Below, in pieces: positions 51,223 through 59,358 of a DNA stretch of 64,000 bases. The stretch's first letter is position 1. The number at the start of each line of letters is the position of its first letter. The DNA lies in assembly GCA_023436585.1 (NCBI GenBank), contig JAEZIN010000029.1:248001-312000 (forward strand). Direction: 5' to 3'. The position numbers and the translations under genes were made by a program. This stretch comes from Bacillota bacterium (GTDB lineage: Bacteria > Bacillota > Clostridia > Christensenellales > Aristaeellaceae). A model generated the notes under the pieces. The model ran no database searches, was not told the DNA's origin, and was given only the letters and a program-made list of their open reading frames with translations.

Positions 51223-51410
51223 AATGATTGCCTCCTACAAATTCGTGTTCCGCCTTTTGGGCGGATGGCTGTTTCCATAAAGAGTGCGGGAATCGCCGTT
51301 TGAGCTTCACACCGGCGTTTCCTCAAAAATGAGACAAGGGTGCTGCGAGTTTCCTCACAGCGCCCTTGCTGTATGGGGAGCAGTATAACCCTTTTCCTTA
51401 CAATTGTCAA
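51223..51410 (-). promoter_or_regulatory. glnN promoter and structured leader
   Basis: On the minus strand TTGACA (51405-51410), 17 bases, TATACT (51382-51387). The ~155-base leader then folds: CAAGGG, GCTGTGAG, GAAA loop, CTCGCAGC, CCCTTG (about 51331-51367), later CGCCG with CGGCG, and CCGCC-CAAAA-GGCGG before the ribosome binding site. The motif GGAAAC occurs three times. ANTAR regulators bind paired hairpins in such leaders, and one is encoded nearby, but I could not match their known target sequence. Confidence 0.7.
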
Positions 51411-51716
51411 TCCTTTTTTAGTTGTATCTAAATGTTTTTTTATGGTTCTGCACGCATTTTTGCAGGAAATGAAAATGAATTTGTGGAACGGAATGTTGCA
51501 TATCCGAATTGGGATGTTCGTAATAATGTTCGGATATTGTTCAATTATTTTAACTGTATCGATGCCGTCCAACGTGAAATTTGCATGAATAATAAACAGA
51601 CATTGCAAATTGTTTTAGAGCGCCCGAATGCCGTCCGTACAAGGCGTTCCTTTGCCCGCACCGCCTCTCATGGTAAATAAAATAGCGGGAAGGAGTAGAA
51701 ATACACAACGGGCGTA
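51411..51716. other. AT-rich gap between divergent glutamine synthetase genes
   Basis: This ~300-base stretch is clearly richer in A and T than its surroundings. It contains a repeated ATGCCGTCC (51562 and 51629) and no gene or hairpin I can support; short frames through it lack ribosome binding sites. It probably holds regulator sites for the divergent promoters. Confidence 0.5.
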
Positions 51717-51725
51717 TGCTATAAT
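51717..51725 (+). promoter_or_regulatory. Extended -10 promoter of the type I-like glutamine synthetase
   Basis: TGC followed by TATAAT (51720-51725), 51 bases before the ATG. No good -35 box is seen, as is common for extended -10 or activator-dependent promoters. Confidence 0.6.
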
Positions 51726-51776
51726 ACGGGCCATCCATCCAATATCCGGGAACTGCCAACGAAGGAGGCTTATGCC

Positions 51777-53078
51777 ATGAACATTACCCAGCAGGAAGTC
51801 ATCCGCTTCGTGGAGGAGAACGACGTCAAATTTATCCGCCTGGCCTTTTGCGATCTGTATGGCCGGCTGAAAAACATATCCATTCAGCCTGGGGAACTGA
51901 ACCGCGCCTTTGAAGGCTGCATTCCCTTTGACGCGGCGGCGGTGAGGGGGTTTGCCGACGTTGGCGGGGACCTGCATTTGATCCCCGATCCAACAACGCT
52001 GTCGGTGCTGCCCTGGCGCCCGCAGTCCGGCCGGGTGATCCGTCTTTTCTGCGACCTGGCTTACCCCGGCGGCAGCCCCTATGAAAGCTACGGCCGGGCC
52101 ATACTCCGCCGCGCGGTGGAGAAGGCGTCGGAGCAGCAAATTGCCATGCATGTGGCGGCCAAGTGCGAGTTTTACCTGTTTGAGGCCGATGACAAGGGCA
52201 TGATCACGAAAACGCCCCAGGACATGGCGGGGTACATGGATGTGGCCCCCTATGACAAGGGGGAAAACGTGCGCAGGGAGATTTGCCTCGCGCTGGAGGC
52301 CATGCATATACAGCCCGAATCCTCCCACCACGAGCAGGGCCCCGGACAAAACGAGATTGACTTCAAGCTTGCCGATGCCCTGACCGCCGCAGACCAAATG
52401 GTGGCCTTCAAGGATGTGGTGCGCTCCATCGCCGCCTCCAACGGGCTGCGCGCCTCCTTCCTGCCCAAGCCCCTGCCGGACAGAAACGGGAACGGCCAGC
52501 ATGTGAACCTGTTCCTTTTCAGGGGTGGAGAGAACATATTCCAACGCGCAGGCGCGGAGCTTTGCGATGAAGCGCGTTACGCCGTTGGCGGTATTCTGCG
52601 GCGCGTGAAGGAGATCACCTTGTTCTGCAACCCCCTGCCCAACAGCTATCACCGGTTGGGGGCCTCCGGCGCGCCAGGTTATTTGAGCTGGTCCTTCGGG
52701 AACCGCTCCCATCTGATACGTATTCCCGCCGCCTGGGGAAACGATGCCCGCATGGAGCTTCGCTCCCCCGACCCGGCCACCAATCCGTATCTTTTATTTG
52801 CCCTTTTGCTGGAGGCTGCTGTGGAGGGGATTCAAAGCAAGGTGGAACCCGGCCCGGCCCTGTGCGGCGTCATCGACAGATCGAACCCCGACCCATCCCT
52901 GGTACGTTTGCCGCTTGACTTGGGCGAAGCCATTGCCCTGGCCAAGGAAAGCGCGTTTTTGAAAGCGGTGCTGCCCAAAACAACGCTGGAAGCCTATATC
53001 AGGGAAAAGGAGCGCATCTGGAAAAATTGGCAGGAGGACCCCCAGCAGGTATTCCAAAGTCACTTTGAAACCATCTGA
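51777..53078 (+). CDS. Glutamine synthetase type I-like enzyme
   Basis: The 433-residue protein has the GSI beta-grasp N-terminus (VKFIRLAFCDLYGRLKNISI) and catalytic domain with FYLFEADD, ESSHHEQGPGQNEIDFK, the loop NGNGQHVNLFLF in place of the usual NGSGMHxH, and RMELRSPDPATNPYLLFALLL. It is shorter than classic GlnA (~445-470) and altered at several landmarks, and the adenylylation Tyr region is absent. It may be a true glutamine synthetase or a related gamma-glutamyl ligase. GAAGGAGGC precedes the ATG. The ANTAR gene follows 23 bases downstream. Confidence 0.85.
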   Translation: MNITQQEVIRFVEENDVKFIRLAFCDLYGRLKNISIQPGELNRAFEGCIPFDAAAVRGFADVGGDLHLIPDPTTLSVLPWRPQSGRVIRLFCDLAYPGGSPYESYGRAILRRAVEKASEQQIAMHVAAKCEFYLFEADDKGMITKTPQDMAGYMDVAPYDKGENVRREICLALEAMHIQPESSHHEQGPGQNEIDFKLADALTAADQMVAFKDVVRSIAASNGLRASFLPKPLPDRNGNGQHVNLFLFRGGENIFQRAGAELCDEARYAVGGILRRVKEITLFCNPLPNSYHRLGASGAPGYLSWSFGNRSHLIRIPAAWGNDARMELRSPDPATNPYLLFALLLEAAVEGIQSKVEPGPALCGVIDRSNPDPSLVRLPLDLGEAIALAKESAFLKAVLPKTTLEAYIREKERIWKNWQEDPQQVFQSHFETI

Positions 53079-53101
53079 TATTTTTCGGTGGGAAAGAGGG
53101 G

Positions 53102-53683
53102 ATGACGTTGGAAGGATTGACGCTGCTGGTAGGCAGTTCGGAAAAAAGCCAGGCCCTTTTGCAATCGCTGCTAAGCGGTACGGGCTTCAGCCAGTGCGTG
53201 CTGGCGCAAAACGGCGCGGAGGCACGGCGGATGCTCAACCAGGGCGACTACGCCCTGACCATCATCAATACGCCGCTCACCGATGAGCCGGGCATAGATT
53301 TGGCTGTCAAGACAGCCCAAAGCACGCTGTCGGGCGTGATCCTGCTGGTGAAGGCCGAGATGGCCGACGTGGTCAGCCAGAAGGTGGAGGAGAGCGGCGT
53401 GCTGGTGGTAGCCAAGCCGGTGGCGCGCCTGCTGTTTGACCAGGCGCTGCGCCTTTCCATGACGGCCAGAAACCGCATGCTGATGCTTCAAAATCAGAAC
53501 GAAAAGCTGCAGAAAAAGATCGAGGAAATGCGCATGGTCGACAGGGCCAAGTGCGCGCTGATCCAATATCTGCGCATGACGGAGCAGCAGGCCCACCGCC
53601 ACATTGAAAAGCAGGCAATGGATACCAGGCAGACGAAGATGCAGGTGGCCAGGGATATTGTAAATACGTATGAAATGCTGTAG
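53102..53683 (+). CDS. ANTAR-domain response regulator (NasT-like)
   Basis: The 193-residue product has a receiver-like domain (about residues 1-120) with TIINTPLTDEPGIDLA and a KPV end, in which the usual phospho-acceptor Asp region is replaced by Asn (IINTP). A coiled coil and a C-terminal ANTAR domain follow (RMVDRAKCALIQYLRMTEQQAHRHIEKQAMDTRQTKMQVARDIV). ANTAR proteins bind hairpins in leader RNA and stop termination. The pairing with glutamine synthetases is known in Clostridia. GAAAGAGGGG precedes the ATG. Confidence 0.9.
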   Translation: MTLEGLTLLVGSSEKSQALLQSLLSGTGFSQCVLAQNGAEARRMLNQGDYALTIINTPLTDEPGIDLAVKTAQSTLSGVILLVKAEMADVVSQKVEESGVLVVAKPVARLLFDQALRLSMTARNRMLMLQNQNEKLQKKIEEMRMVDRAKCALIQYLRMTEQQAHRHIEKQAMDTRQTKMQVARDIVNTYEML

Positions 53684-53741
53684 CTTTTCGGGAAAATGAC
53701 TATGACATTTTCCCGATCTTGTTGCGCATGCTCATTGCTAT

Positions 53742-53844
53742 TGTAGGGCGGCGGCTTGCTCCCGCCGTGTGCTTCAGGAGCAGACATGCCCGGATTTTGG
53801 CTTCTTGTACCTGCGATGCGGCGGGAGCAAGCCCCCGCCCTACA
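53742..53844 (+). mobile_element. Short inverted-repeat element (MITE-like), repeat E pair
   Basis: A 26-base terminal repeat (TGTAGGGCGGCGGCTTGCTC then CCGCCG) at 53742-53767 is mirrored with one mismatch at 53819-53844, leaving about 50 bases between. There is no gene inside. The ends are the same E repeat that brackets the gene at 44000. A target-site duplication is not obvious; CAA/TTG bases flank symmetrically. Confidence 0.65.
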
Positions 53845-53925
53845 CAAGGCTGCGATACATGCATGATGATCGGGGTCAAGAAGATGTAGCTATGAACCAT
53901 ATTGGATACACAAAGGAGGATCGCC

Positions 53926-54291
53926 ATGAAATTCGCCGGCGTATGCCTTGTCGCAGAGAACACCCCCACCCTGGCCGAATTCTATCAGGCGCTGCTTGGG
54001 GAAGAAGGCCATTGGGAGGGGGAGGATCATGTGGACTTCCCCGGCACGGGGTTGGCCATTTTCTCTATCAAGGGCATGGAGGAAATGGCTTCTGGCTCCA
54101 TGGCCGGCGCGGGCAGCGGCAAGGCTGTGCTGTCCTTTGATGTTGCGGATGTGGATGCACTGATGAACGCACTGCAAAACCTGGGTGCTCAAATCGTCAA
54201 GCCGCCGCAGACCCATCCCTGGGGCCTTCGCAGCGTGTGGATCAAGGATCCGGAAGGGAGTATCCTCAGCCTGCGCTGCCCGGCGAAGTGA
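53926..54291 (+). CDS. VOC (glyoxalase/bleomycin-resistance) family protein
   Basis: The 121-residue product has the paired beta-alpha-beta-beta-beta units of the VOC fold: MKFAGVCLVAENTPTLAEFYQALLGE, AVLSFDVADVDALMNALQNLGAQIV and the end SVWIKDPEGSILSLRCPA. Metal ligands are partly visible (the Glu of the first unit is uncertain). The substrate is unknown. AAAGGAGGATCG precedes the ATG at 53926. Its stop abuts that of the convergent acetyltransferase, with no room for a terminator. Confidence 0.88.
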   Translation: MKFAGVCLVAENTPTLAEFYQALLGEEGHWEGEDHVDFPGTGLAIFSIKGMEEMASGSMAGAGSGKAVLSFDVADVDALMNALQNLGAQIVKPPQTHPWGLRSVWIKDPEGSILSLRCPAK

Positions 54292-54780
54292 TCAAACCTC
54301 CGGCGCTTTTAAGAGCTTGCACAAAAAGAGGCAGGGGTTCCGCTCATCCCACAGGGTTGGGAATACATCCAGCGGCAAAAAGCCCATGGCCTTGTAAAAA
54401 GCCCTGGTGAGCTCGTATTCCGCGCCGCCCTCCGGCGCGGCCACGGTTTTCACCGTCATGTAATGGAATCCTTTCTCCCGGTACCTGTTGGCGCTTTGCA
54501 TCACCAGTTCCCGCCCGATGCCCTTTCGGTGGCATTGCGGCAATACGCCCATCGCATGGATTTCGCAGGTGCAGGGGAAGTTCTCCTGTATGGTTACAAA
54601 GCCAACGGGCCGGTTTTCCTCAAAGGCGCACAGCAAAAACAAGTCTGCGGCCTCCCTGATGTACTGGACGGTGGACTCTTCGATGCCGAACCAGCCCGGC
54701 AGCCCGCGAAGGATGGTTTCGGCAATGGCGCTTTTTTCCTTGGGGGATGTCACTTCGCGGATTTCGAGCATGAAGATCAT
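54292..54780 (-). CDS. GNAT-family N-acetyltransferase
   Basis: The 162-residue protein has LEIREVTSPKEKSAIAETIL at the start, VGFVTIQENFPCTCEIHAMGVLPQCHRKGIGRELV with the acetyl-CoA loop (Q/R-x-x-G-x-G in HRKGIGR), and YELTRAFYKAMGFLPLDVF at the end, all GNAT features. The acceptor is unknown. AAAGGAAAGG precedes the ATG at 54780; the ATG at 54771 is a close alternative. Confidence 0.9.
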   Translation of the reverse strand: MIFMLEIREVTSPKEKSAIAETILRGLPGWFGIEESTVQYIREAADLFLLCAFEENRPVGFVTIQENFPCTCEIHAMGVLPQCHRKGIGRELVMQSANRYREKGFHYMTVKTVAAPEGGAEYELTRAFYKAMGFLPLDVFPTLWDERNPCLFLCKLLKAPEV

Positions 54781-54825
54781 CTGCCTTTCCTTTGGTCTTC
54801 ATTACAGTTACGAAATATTTTGGGG

Positions 54826-55022
54826 GAGCAACGAGGGGTCGCGGCCCCTCGTTTAGAAATCGTGTCGCCCGGCTTTGCCGGGTGCACGGGAGTTTGCGTA
54901 GCAAACATTCCTTACACGATTTCCTGGCCGTGTGCTTTGGGCCATCCAAGCGCAGCGCGGGAGGGACCATAGCACACAAGGAAATCGTGCGAACTCATCA
55001 AAATGGCTTGCCATTTTGATGA
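54826..55022 (+). repeat. Structured repeat D, copy at 54.8 kb
   Basis: Hairpins in order: ACGAGGGGTC..GGCCCCTCGT; CCCGGC-TTT-GCCGGG; GTTTGC-GTA-GCAAAC with ATTCCTTACAC; CACGATTTCCT with AGGAAATCGTG around a longer inner arm (GTGTGCT/AGCACAC); and TCATCAAAATGGC-TT-GCCATTTTGATGA. The order matches the copy at 27097, and stems differ in paired positions. Confidence 0.8.
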
Positions 55023-55031
55023 AATAAAATA

Positions 55032-55054
55032 GCCCGCTTGCGGTGCAAGCGGGC
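55032..55054 (-). terminator. Intrinsic terminator of rpmB
   Basis: GCCCGCTTGC (55032-55041) pairs with GCAAGCGGGC (55045-55054); on the minus strand TATTTTATTTC follows. Confidence 0.9.
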
Positions 55055-55078
55055 ATGTTTTGCATATAAAAGATGGAA

Positions 55079-55291
55079 TCAGGCTTCGCCGGACTTGGAC
55101 GGCAGGGCACGGGCCACGTTTCCGCTGCGCAGGCAACGGGTGCACACGTTCAGCCGCTGGGGAACACCTTTGACCAGCACGCGAACCTTCTGCACGTTGG
55201 GAGCCCAAAGACGGCCGCTTTTCCGGTTGGAATGGCTAACGTTGTTGCCATTCATTGCGCCCTTTTCACATACTTCACAAAACTTGCCCAT
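55079..55291 (-). CDS. rpmB: 50S ribosomal protein L28
   Basis: The 70-residue basic protein begins MGKFCEVCEKGAMNGNNVSHSNRKSGRLWAPN, the L28 start, and has a second Cys pair in CTRCLRSGNVARA. The CxxC...CxxC set marks the zinc-binding form, which zinc-starved cells may replace with a Cys-free paralogue. AAGGAGGTG precedes the ATG. It is a single-gene unit with promoter and terminator. Confidence 0.96.
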   Translation of the reverse strand: MGKFCEVCEKGAMNGNNVSHSNRKSGRLWAPNVQKVRVLVKGVPQRLNVCTRCLRSGNVARALPSKSGEA

Positions 55292-55331
55292 TCAAAACAC
55301 CTCCTTTGGGTTTACACACGACAGCGAACCT

Positions 55332-55360
55332 ATTCTATCACCATTGCAATCCATTTGCAA
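55332..55360 (-). promoter_or_regulatory. Sigma-A promoter of rpmB
   Basis: On the minus strand TTGCAA (55355-55360), 17 bases, TAGAAT (55332-55337). Confidence 0.75.
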
Positions 55361-55363
55361 GCG

Positions 55364-56251
55364 TTATTTTTGCTGTATAATCCGTTTGCCCGGCAGATTC
55401 ACCAGGAAGATGCTGGCGACGATCAAAAGGCCGCCGGCCATTTGTAAAACCGTAACGGTTTCCTTTAAAAAGACCACGCCGCCAAGGATGGTCACCAGGG
55501 GGATGAGGTTGATGAATATGGAGACAGCCACCGGGCTTAAGTGGCTCAGCGCATCGCCGTACAGAAAATAGCACAGCGCGCTGCAAATGAGGGCAAGGCC
55601 GGCCATGGCAAGCCAGCCGTCCACGGGAATGGGCTTAAAGTCGCCTGTTTCCGTCAACGAGAAGAGGATCAGTGTCGGCAGCGAAAATACCGCCTGCCAG
55701 GCGTTCATGGAAAGGCTGGTGTGGCTGCTGCGAAGCTTGCGGCTGACAAAGATGTATCCCACCCAAACAAAGCTTGCCCCCACCACCAGCAAATCGCCAA
55801 CGATGGATGTCTCCCCCTGTGTTCCACCGTAGCGCACCACCATGTATACACCCAGCAGCGACAACACCGATCCCACCGCCTGCGCAGGCCGGAGCCTCGT
55901 TTTCGTGGCCACCGTGTCCACAATCAGCGTCAGGATGGGGATGGCGGCCAGGATCAGCGATGCGTTCACCGTGCTGGTGCGCTTGATGCCCTGGTACTCG
56001 AAAAAGTAGTACAGCGTGATGCCGAAAAGGCTGGAAAGGATAAAGGGCACGATTTCCTTTTTGCAAAGGCGCATTCTTTTTTCTTTGATAAACACCGCCG
56101 GCACCAGCACCGCGGCGGTCAGGATATACCGCCAAAGGGCAAGCTGCATGGGAGTGAAGCCCACATTCAATGCGTGCTTGCTGGCAATGAAGGAAAGACC
56201 CCACATGATGTTGATGAAAACCATGCTGATATAATATGGCGTAAGGGACAT
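55364..56251 (-). CDS. EamA/DMT-superfamily membrane transporter
   Basis: The 295-residue protein has ten hydrophobic helices in two EamA halves. The first half begins MSLTPYYISMVFINIMWGLSFIASKHAL and ends LLGVYMVV; the second ends with VSIFINLIPLVTILGGVVFLKETVTVLQMAGGLLIVAS, the family end. Members export metabolites or amino acids, and the substrate here is unknown. Its end overlaps the rpmB promoter region. A promoter (TTGCTT 56309-56314, 17 bases, TATGAT 56286-56291) lies upstream. Confidence 0.92.
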   Translation of the reverse strand: MSLTPYYISMVFINIMWGLSFIASKHALNVGFTPMQLALWRYILTAAVLVPAVFIKEKRMRLCKKEIVPFILSSLFGITLYYFFEYQGIKRTSTVNASLILAAIPILTLIVDTVATKTRLRPAQAVGSVLSLLGVYMVVRYGGTQGETSIVGDLLVVGASFVWVGYIFVSRKLRSSHTSLSMNAWQAVFSLPTLILFSLTETGDFKPIPVDGWLAMAGLALICSALCYFLYGDALSHLSPVAVSIFINLIPLVTILGGVVFLKETVTVLQMAGGLLIVASIFLVNLPGKRIIQQK

Positions 56252-56285
56252 GATAGCAGCCTCTCTTTCGCACTAAACAGAGGGC

Positions 56286-56432
56286 ATCATATCATTTTTT
56301 GCCGGTGAAAGCAAGGTGAGGGGTGTGGACGCCCAAGCGGTCTCATTTAAACTTTTGATAAAAGAGAGGATGCATCCGATCGTCCTGGACCTTCGGATAA
56401 TTCTTGCAGCAAACGGCATTCCGGGGTAAAAT
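56286..56432. promoter_or_regulatory. Divergent promoters for the EamA gene and trmL
   Basis: Minus strand: TTGCTT (56309-56314), 17 bases, TATGAT (56286-56291). Plus strand: TTGCAG (56404-56409), 17 bases, TAAAAT (56427-56432). Confidence 0.75.
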
Positions 56433-56465
56433 AGAGGATGAAAAACAACAAAAAGGAAAAACACC

Positions 56466-56981
56466 ATGCACATCGTACTGGTATACCCTGAGATTCCCCA
56501 AAACACCGGCAACATCGCAAGAACATGCGCCGCCACGGGGGCGACGCTTCATTTGATAAAGCCGCTGGGCTTTTCCCTGGACGACAGGTACATGCGCAGG
56601 GCCGGGCTGGATTACTGGTACATGATGGATTACCGTGTATACGACGACCTGGAGCATTTTATGAAGGAGCACCAGGGCGCACGCATGCATTTTGCCACCA
56701 CCAAGGCGCCCCGCTCCTACGCCGAGGCAGCCTATGAGCCCGACGATTATTTGATATTCGGCTGCGAAACCAAGGGCTTGCCGGAAACGCTTTTAAAAAG
56801 CGTGTACGACAAATGCATCCGCATTCCCATGCGGCCGGGGGCCAGATCGCTGAATCTGAGCAATTCCGTGGCGGTGGTTTTGTACGAGGCGCTTCGCCAG
56901 CAGCAATTTGCGGGCCTTTTGGAGGCGGGTGAGCTCACAGGCCGCCAGGAGGAGCCGGCGCCCTGGATGGACTATTTGTAA
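56466..56981 (+). CDS. trmL: tRNA (cytidine/uridine-34 2'-O)-methyltransferase
   Basis: The 171-residue SPOUT-family enzyme methylates the wobble ribose of certain leucine tRNAs using S-adenosylmethionine. It starts MHIVLVYPEIPQNTGNIARTCAA and has IFGCETKGLPETLL and the knotted C-terminal block RIPMRPGARSLNLSNSVAVVLYEALRQ. AAAAAGGAAAAA precedes the ATG. A small membrane-protein gene follows at 57073. Confidence 0.95.
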   Translation: MHIVLVYPEIPQNTGNIARTCAATGATLHLIKPLGFSLDDRYMRRAGLDYWYMMDYRVYDDLEHFMKEHQGARMHFATTKAPRSYAEAAYEPDDYLIFGCETKGLPETLLKSVYDKCIRIPMRPGARSLNLSNSVAVVLYEALRQQQFAGLLEAGELTGRQEEPAPWMDYL

Positions 56982-57072
56982 GCAAGCGGATGGCATCGTC
57001 ATCCGTTGTATGGATGGCGCCGTTCTTAAGCATTTGGTGAAAGCGGCGCAAGGAAACCCAGGAGGTTTTATT

Positions 57073-57330
57073 ATGAAGCGTTACGAGGATGATTACGATT
57101 ACGACAGCGAGTATGAGGATGACGTCGATTTTCTGGAAAGTGATCCGGAGGAGCGGCATTTGCTGCATGTGGGCCGCCTTCGCGTTGCGGCAGGCGTCAT
57201 GGATTTTCTGAGCGTCATCGCCGGTATGGTGGTGGTGCTGGTATTGGTGGCGATACTCATTTACCTGATCAACTGGCTGGTGGGGGATATGGGCTCCATG
57301 TTCGCCATACTGCAAAGGAGAATACAGTAG
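57073..57330 (+). CDS. Small membrane protein with acidic N-terminus (hypothetical)
   Basis: The 85-residue product begins MKRYEDDYDYDSEYEDDVDF, strongly acidic, then one long membrane helix (FLSVIAGMVVVLVLVAILIYLINWLV, about residues 43-70) and a short tail. The ATG at 57073 has AGGAGG upstream; the longer frame from 56908 overlaps trmL. The family is not recognised. It sits between trmL and a uracil-DNA glycosylase in the same direction. Confidence 0.8.
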   Translation: MKRYEDDYDYDSEYEDDVDFLESDPEERHLLHVGRLRVAAGVMDFLSVIAGMVVVLVLVAILIYLINWLVGDMGSMFAILQRRIQ

Positions 57331-57394
57331 CCTTTTGTTTAAGGCCCGCGGCAGGTTGTGCCCGGGGGCCAGTGTACTGAAGCGGAGGCAGGTC

Positions 57395-57997
57395 ATGATC
57401 ACCATCACCTGGGAGGAATTGCACAGGCAGATTGAGGCGTGCACCGTATGCGGCCTTGCGGCGGGCTGCACCCGCAAGGTGCCCGGCCAGGGCGACCGCG
57501 GCGCAAGGCTCATGCTGATTGGCGAAGGCCCCGGCGAGGTGGAAGACAGGGAAGGCTTGGCCTTTGTAGGCCCGGCCGGCCAGCTATTGACGCGGATGCT
57601 GGCGGCCATCAGCCTCCCCCGGGAACGGGTATATATCTGCAATGTGGTCAAATGCCGCCCGCCGCAAAACCGCGTTCCATTGCCCCAGGAGGCGGAAGCC
57701 TGCCTGCCTTTTTTGCGCATGCAGGCTGCTCTTATCCGCCCGGAAATCATCCTTCTGCTGGGGTCTACCGCCGCAAGAACGGTCCTTGGGGAGGATATCC
57801 GCATCACAAAGGACCGGGGCAAATGGTTTGAGCGCAAGGGCGTATGGATGATGCCGACCTATCATCCCTCCGCGCTGCTTAGGGACGCAGAAAAGAAAAA
57901 GGACGCGTGGAAGGATCTGCAGTCTGTCCGGCAAAAGCTCATGGAGCTTCATTTGTACGGGGATATATACGGGGAATATGATAAAGAAACGGTATGA
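57395..57997 (+). CDS. Family 4 uracil-DNA glycosylase (iron-sulfur)
   Basis: The 200-residue enzyme removes uracil from DNA. The four cluster cysteines of family 4 are present: C16 and C19 in ACTVCGLAAGC, and the pair spaced 16 apart in KCRPPQNRVPLPQEAEAC. The uracil-site motifs are GEGPGEVED with FVGPAGQLL, and MPTYHPSALLRD near the end. GGAGGCAGG precedes the ATG at 57395. A second, Cys-poor relative follows. Confidence 0.93.
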   Translation: MITITWEELHRQIEACTVCGLAAGCTRKVPGQGDRGARLMLIGEGPGEVEDREGLAFVGPAGQLLTRMLAAISLPRERVYICNVVKCRPPQNRVPLPQEAEACLPFLRMQAALIRPEIILLLGSTAARTVLGEDIRITKDRGKWFERKGVWMMPTYHPSALLRDAEKKKDAWKDLQSVRQKLMELHLYGDIYGEYDKETV

Positions 57998-58093
57998 ATC
58001 ATGGCGGACACATAAATGGCCTATCGAAATCCAATCCTTATAAGAGATTCGTTATGATTTCCCTGCTCCATTATCGTGTAAGGGGTGTTTGTC

Positions 58094-58729
58094 ATGAATG
58101 ATGCCATGAAGGCGTTCCGGATCAGGTGCGCTTCTTTTTTTCAGCCGCTGTGGCCGGGGGAGGACAAGGTGATCGTCTTTGGCGAGGGGAAATTTGAGAG
58201 GCCGCGCCTGATGCTCATCGGGGAAGCACCCGGCGAGCAGGAAGTGATGCAGGGGAAACCGTTTGTGGGCAAGGCCGGCAAGAACCTGGACGCCTTTTTG
58301 GAATCCGTTCATTTAAAGCGCGAGGAAATCTACATATCCAACGTCGTCAAGATACGCCCCACCAAGGTCAGCGAAAAGGGGCGCGTCAGCAACCGCCCGC
58401 CCTCCAAGGAAGAGATCGGGCTTTTCCTGCCCTGGCTGAAGGAGGAGATCGGCCTGGTGTCGCCGGAGATACTGGTGACGCTGGGGAACGTGGCGTTAAA
58501 AAGCCTGCTGGGGAAGGGGACCATAGGCGAAAACCATGGGCGCTTTCATCTGGTGTCTGTACAAGCCTCCGACGAAAACGCCAGGGAGTATCCGTTGTTC
58601 GCGCTGTATCATCCCGCTTCCATCATCTATAACCGAACCCTCAGCCAGGTGTATGCCCAGGACCTGAACGCCCTGGACGCGGCTATCAAAAGCGGCCTGG
58701 CTTCGTTTGTCATGAAAACGGACAGTTGA
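58094..58729 (+). CDS. Uracil-DNA glycosylase-like protein without the iron-sulfur cysteines
   Basis: The ~211-residue protein has the same fold markers as its upstream neighbour: LMLIGEAPGEQEVMQGKPFVGKAGKNLDAFL, YISNVVKIRPTK and YHPASIIYN. It keeps only one Cys, so it cannot hold the [4Fe-4S] cluster; the KC of family 4 reads KI here. It may be a family 4/5-related glycosylase with altered substrate or an inactive relative. AAGGGG precedes the ATG at 58094; a GTG at 58085 lies in that site. Confidence 0.85.
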   Translation: MNDAMKAFRIRCASFFQPLWPGEDKVIVFGEGKFERPRLMLIGEAPGEQEVMQGKPFVGKAGKNLDAFLESVHLKREEIYISNVVKIRPTKVSEKGRVSNRPPSKEEIGLFLPWLKEEIGLVSPEILVTLGNVALKSLLGKGTIGENHGRFHLVSVQASDENAREYPLFALYHPASIIYNRTLSQVYAQDLNALDAAIKSGLASFVMKTDS

Positions 58730-58759
58730 AGCGAAAACCTGTATAATTGATGCTCTTTA

Positions 58760-58789
58760 TTGTTCCTGAAAAGAGAAAAGTGATATACT
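58760..58789 (+). promoter_or_regulatory. Promoter of the nfeD-floA unit
   Basis: TTGTTC (58760-58765), 18 bases, TATACT (58784-58789), 27 bases before the ATG. Confidence 0.6.
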
Positions 58790-58816
58790 CTTACCATCAG
58801 GACAGGAGGAGATAAT

Positions 58817-59305
58817 ATGTTGGATATTCTTCCCATCATTATATTCTTTCTGGTAGGAATCGGCCTCTTGATAGCAGAAGTGTTCCTGCCGGGGTTTGGC
58901 CTTCCGGGGATATCGGGTATCGTACTGGAGATAGCCGCCGTGTGGATGACCTGGGCCAACCATGGGCCTGTGGCCGCGCTTGGCATGACCATTGTGATCC
59001 TGGCGGTAATTGCCATCACCATATCGGTCGCACTAAAGTCTGCCGCCAGGGGGCGGCTGTCCAAATCCAGCTTTATATTGAACCATGCGGAAAGCTCCGA
59101 GGCGGGCTATACGGCCACCGGAGATATGGATGTTTTTCTGGGCAAGGAAGGGACTACCACCACGGTGCTCCGGCCCGCGGGGATTGCCGAGTTTGACGGC
59201 GTGCGTTTGAACGTGGTATCCGAGGGCGAATTCGTGGCCGCCAATACCAAGGTGCGCATCGAGCAGGTGGACGGCGCCAAGATCATGGTGCGCCAGCGTT
59301 CATGA
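58817..59305 (+). CDS. NfeD-like membrane protein
   Basis: The 162-residue protein has membrane helices in the first ~75 residues (MLDILPIIIFFLVGIGLLIAEVFLPGFGLPGISGI) and a C-terminal OB domain with GKEGTTTTVLRPAGIAEFDGVRLNVVSEGEFV. NfeD proteins partner with flotillins in membrane microdomains, and the flotillin gene follows 53 bases downstream. It is the short form without the ClpP-like protease domain. GGAGGAG precedes the ATG. Confidence 0.93.
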   Translation: MLDILPIIIFFLVGIGLLIAEVFLPGFGLPGISGIVLEIAAVWMTWANHGPVAALGMTIVILAVIAITISVALKSAARGRLSKSSFILNHAESSEAGYTATGDMDVFLGKEGTTTTVLRPAGIAEFDGVRLNVVSEGEFVAANTKVRIEQVDGAKIMVRQRS

Positions 59306-59358
59306 GAATCAACCTGCCGGATAGGCCGGCGGGGAAATGATAGGGAGGAGAACTGGTC

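Noticed and set aside
49030..51303. 757-codon open frame on the plus strand opposite glnN
   Set aside because: It is the mirror of a fully conserved glutamine synthetase and begins inside repeat B. Composition (Gly, His, Gln, Val rich) is typical of antisense readings.
51411..51716. AT-rich gap taken as an imported segment or a small gene
   Set aside because: Frames of 80 codons there lack start signals, and divergent promoter regions are often AT-rich; regulation explains it more simply.
54792..55208. Short frames crossing repeat D and rpmB
   Set aside because: They arise from repeat arms and antisense rpmB; no evidence for coding.
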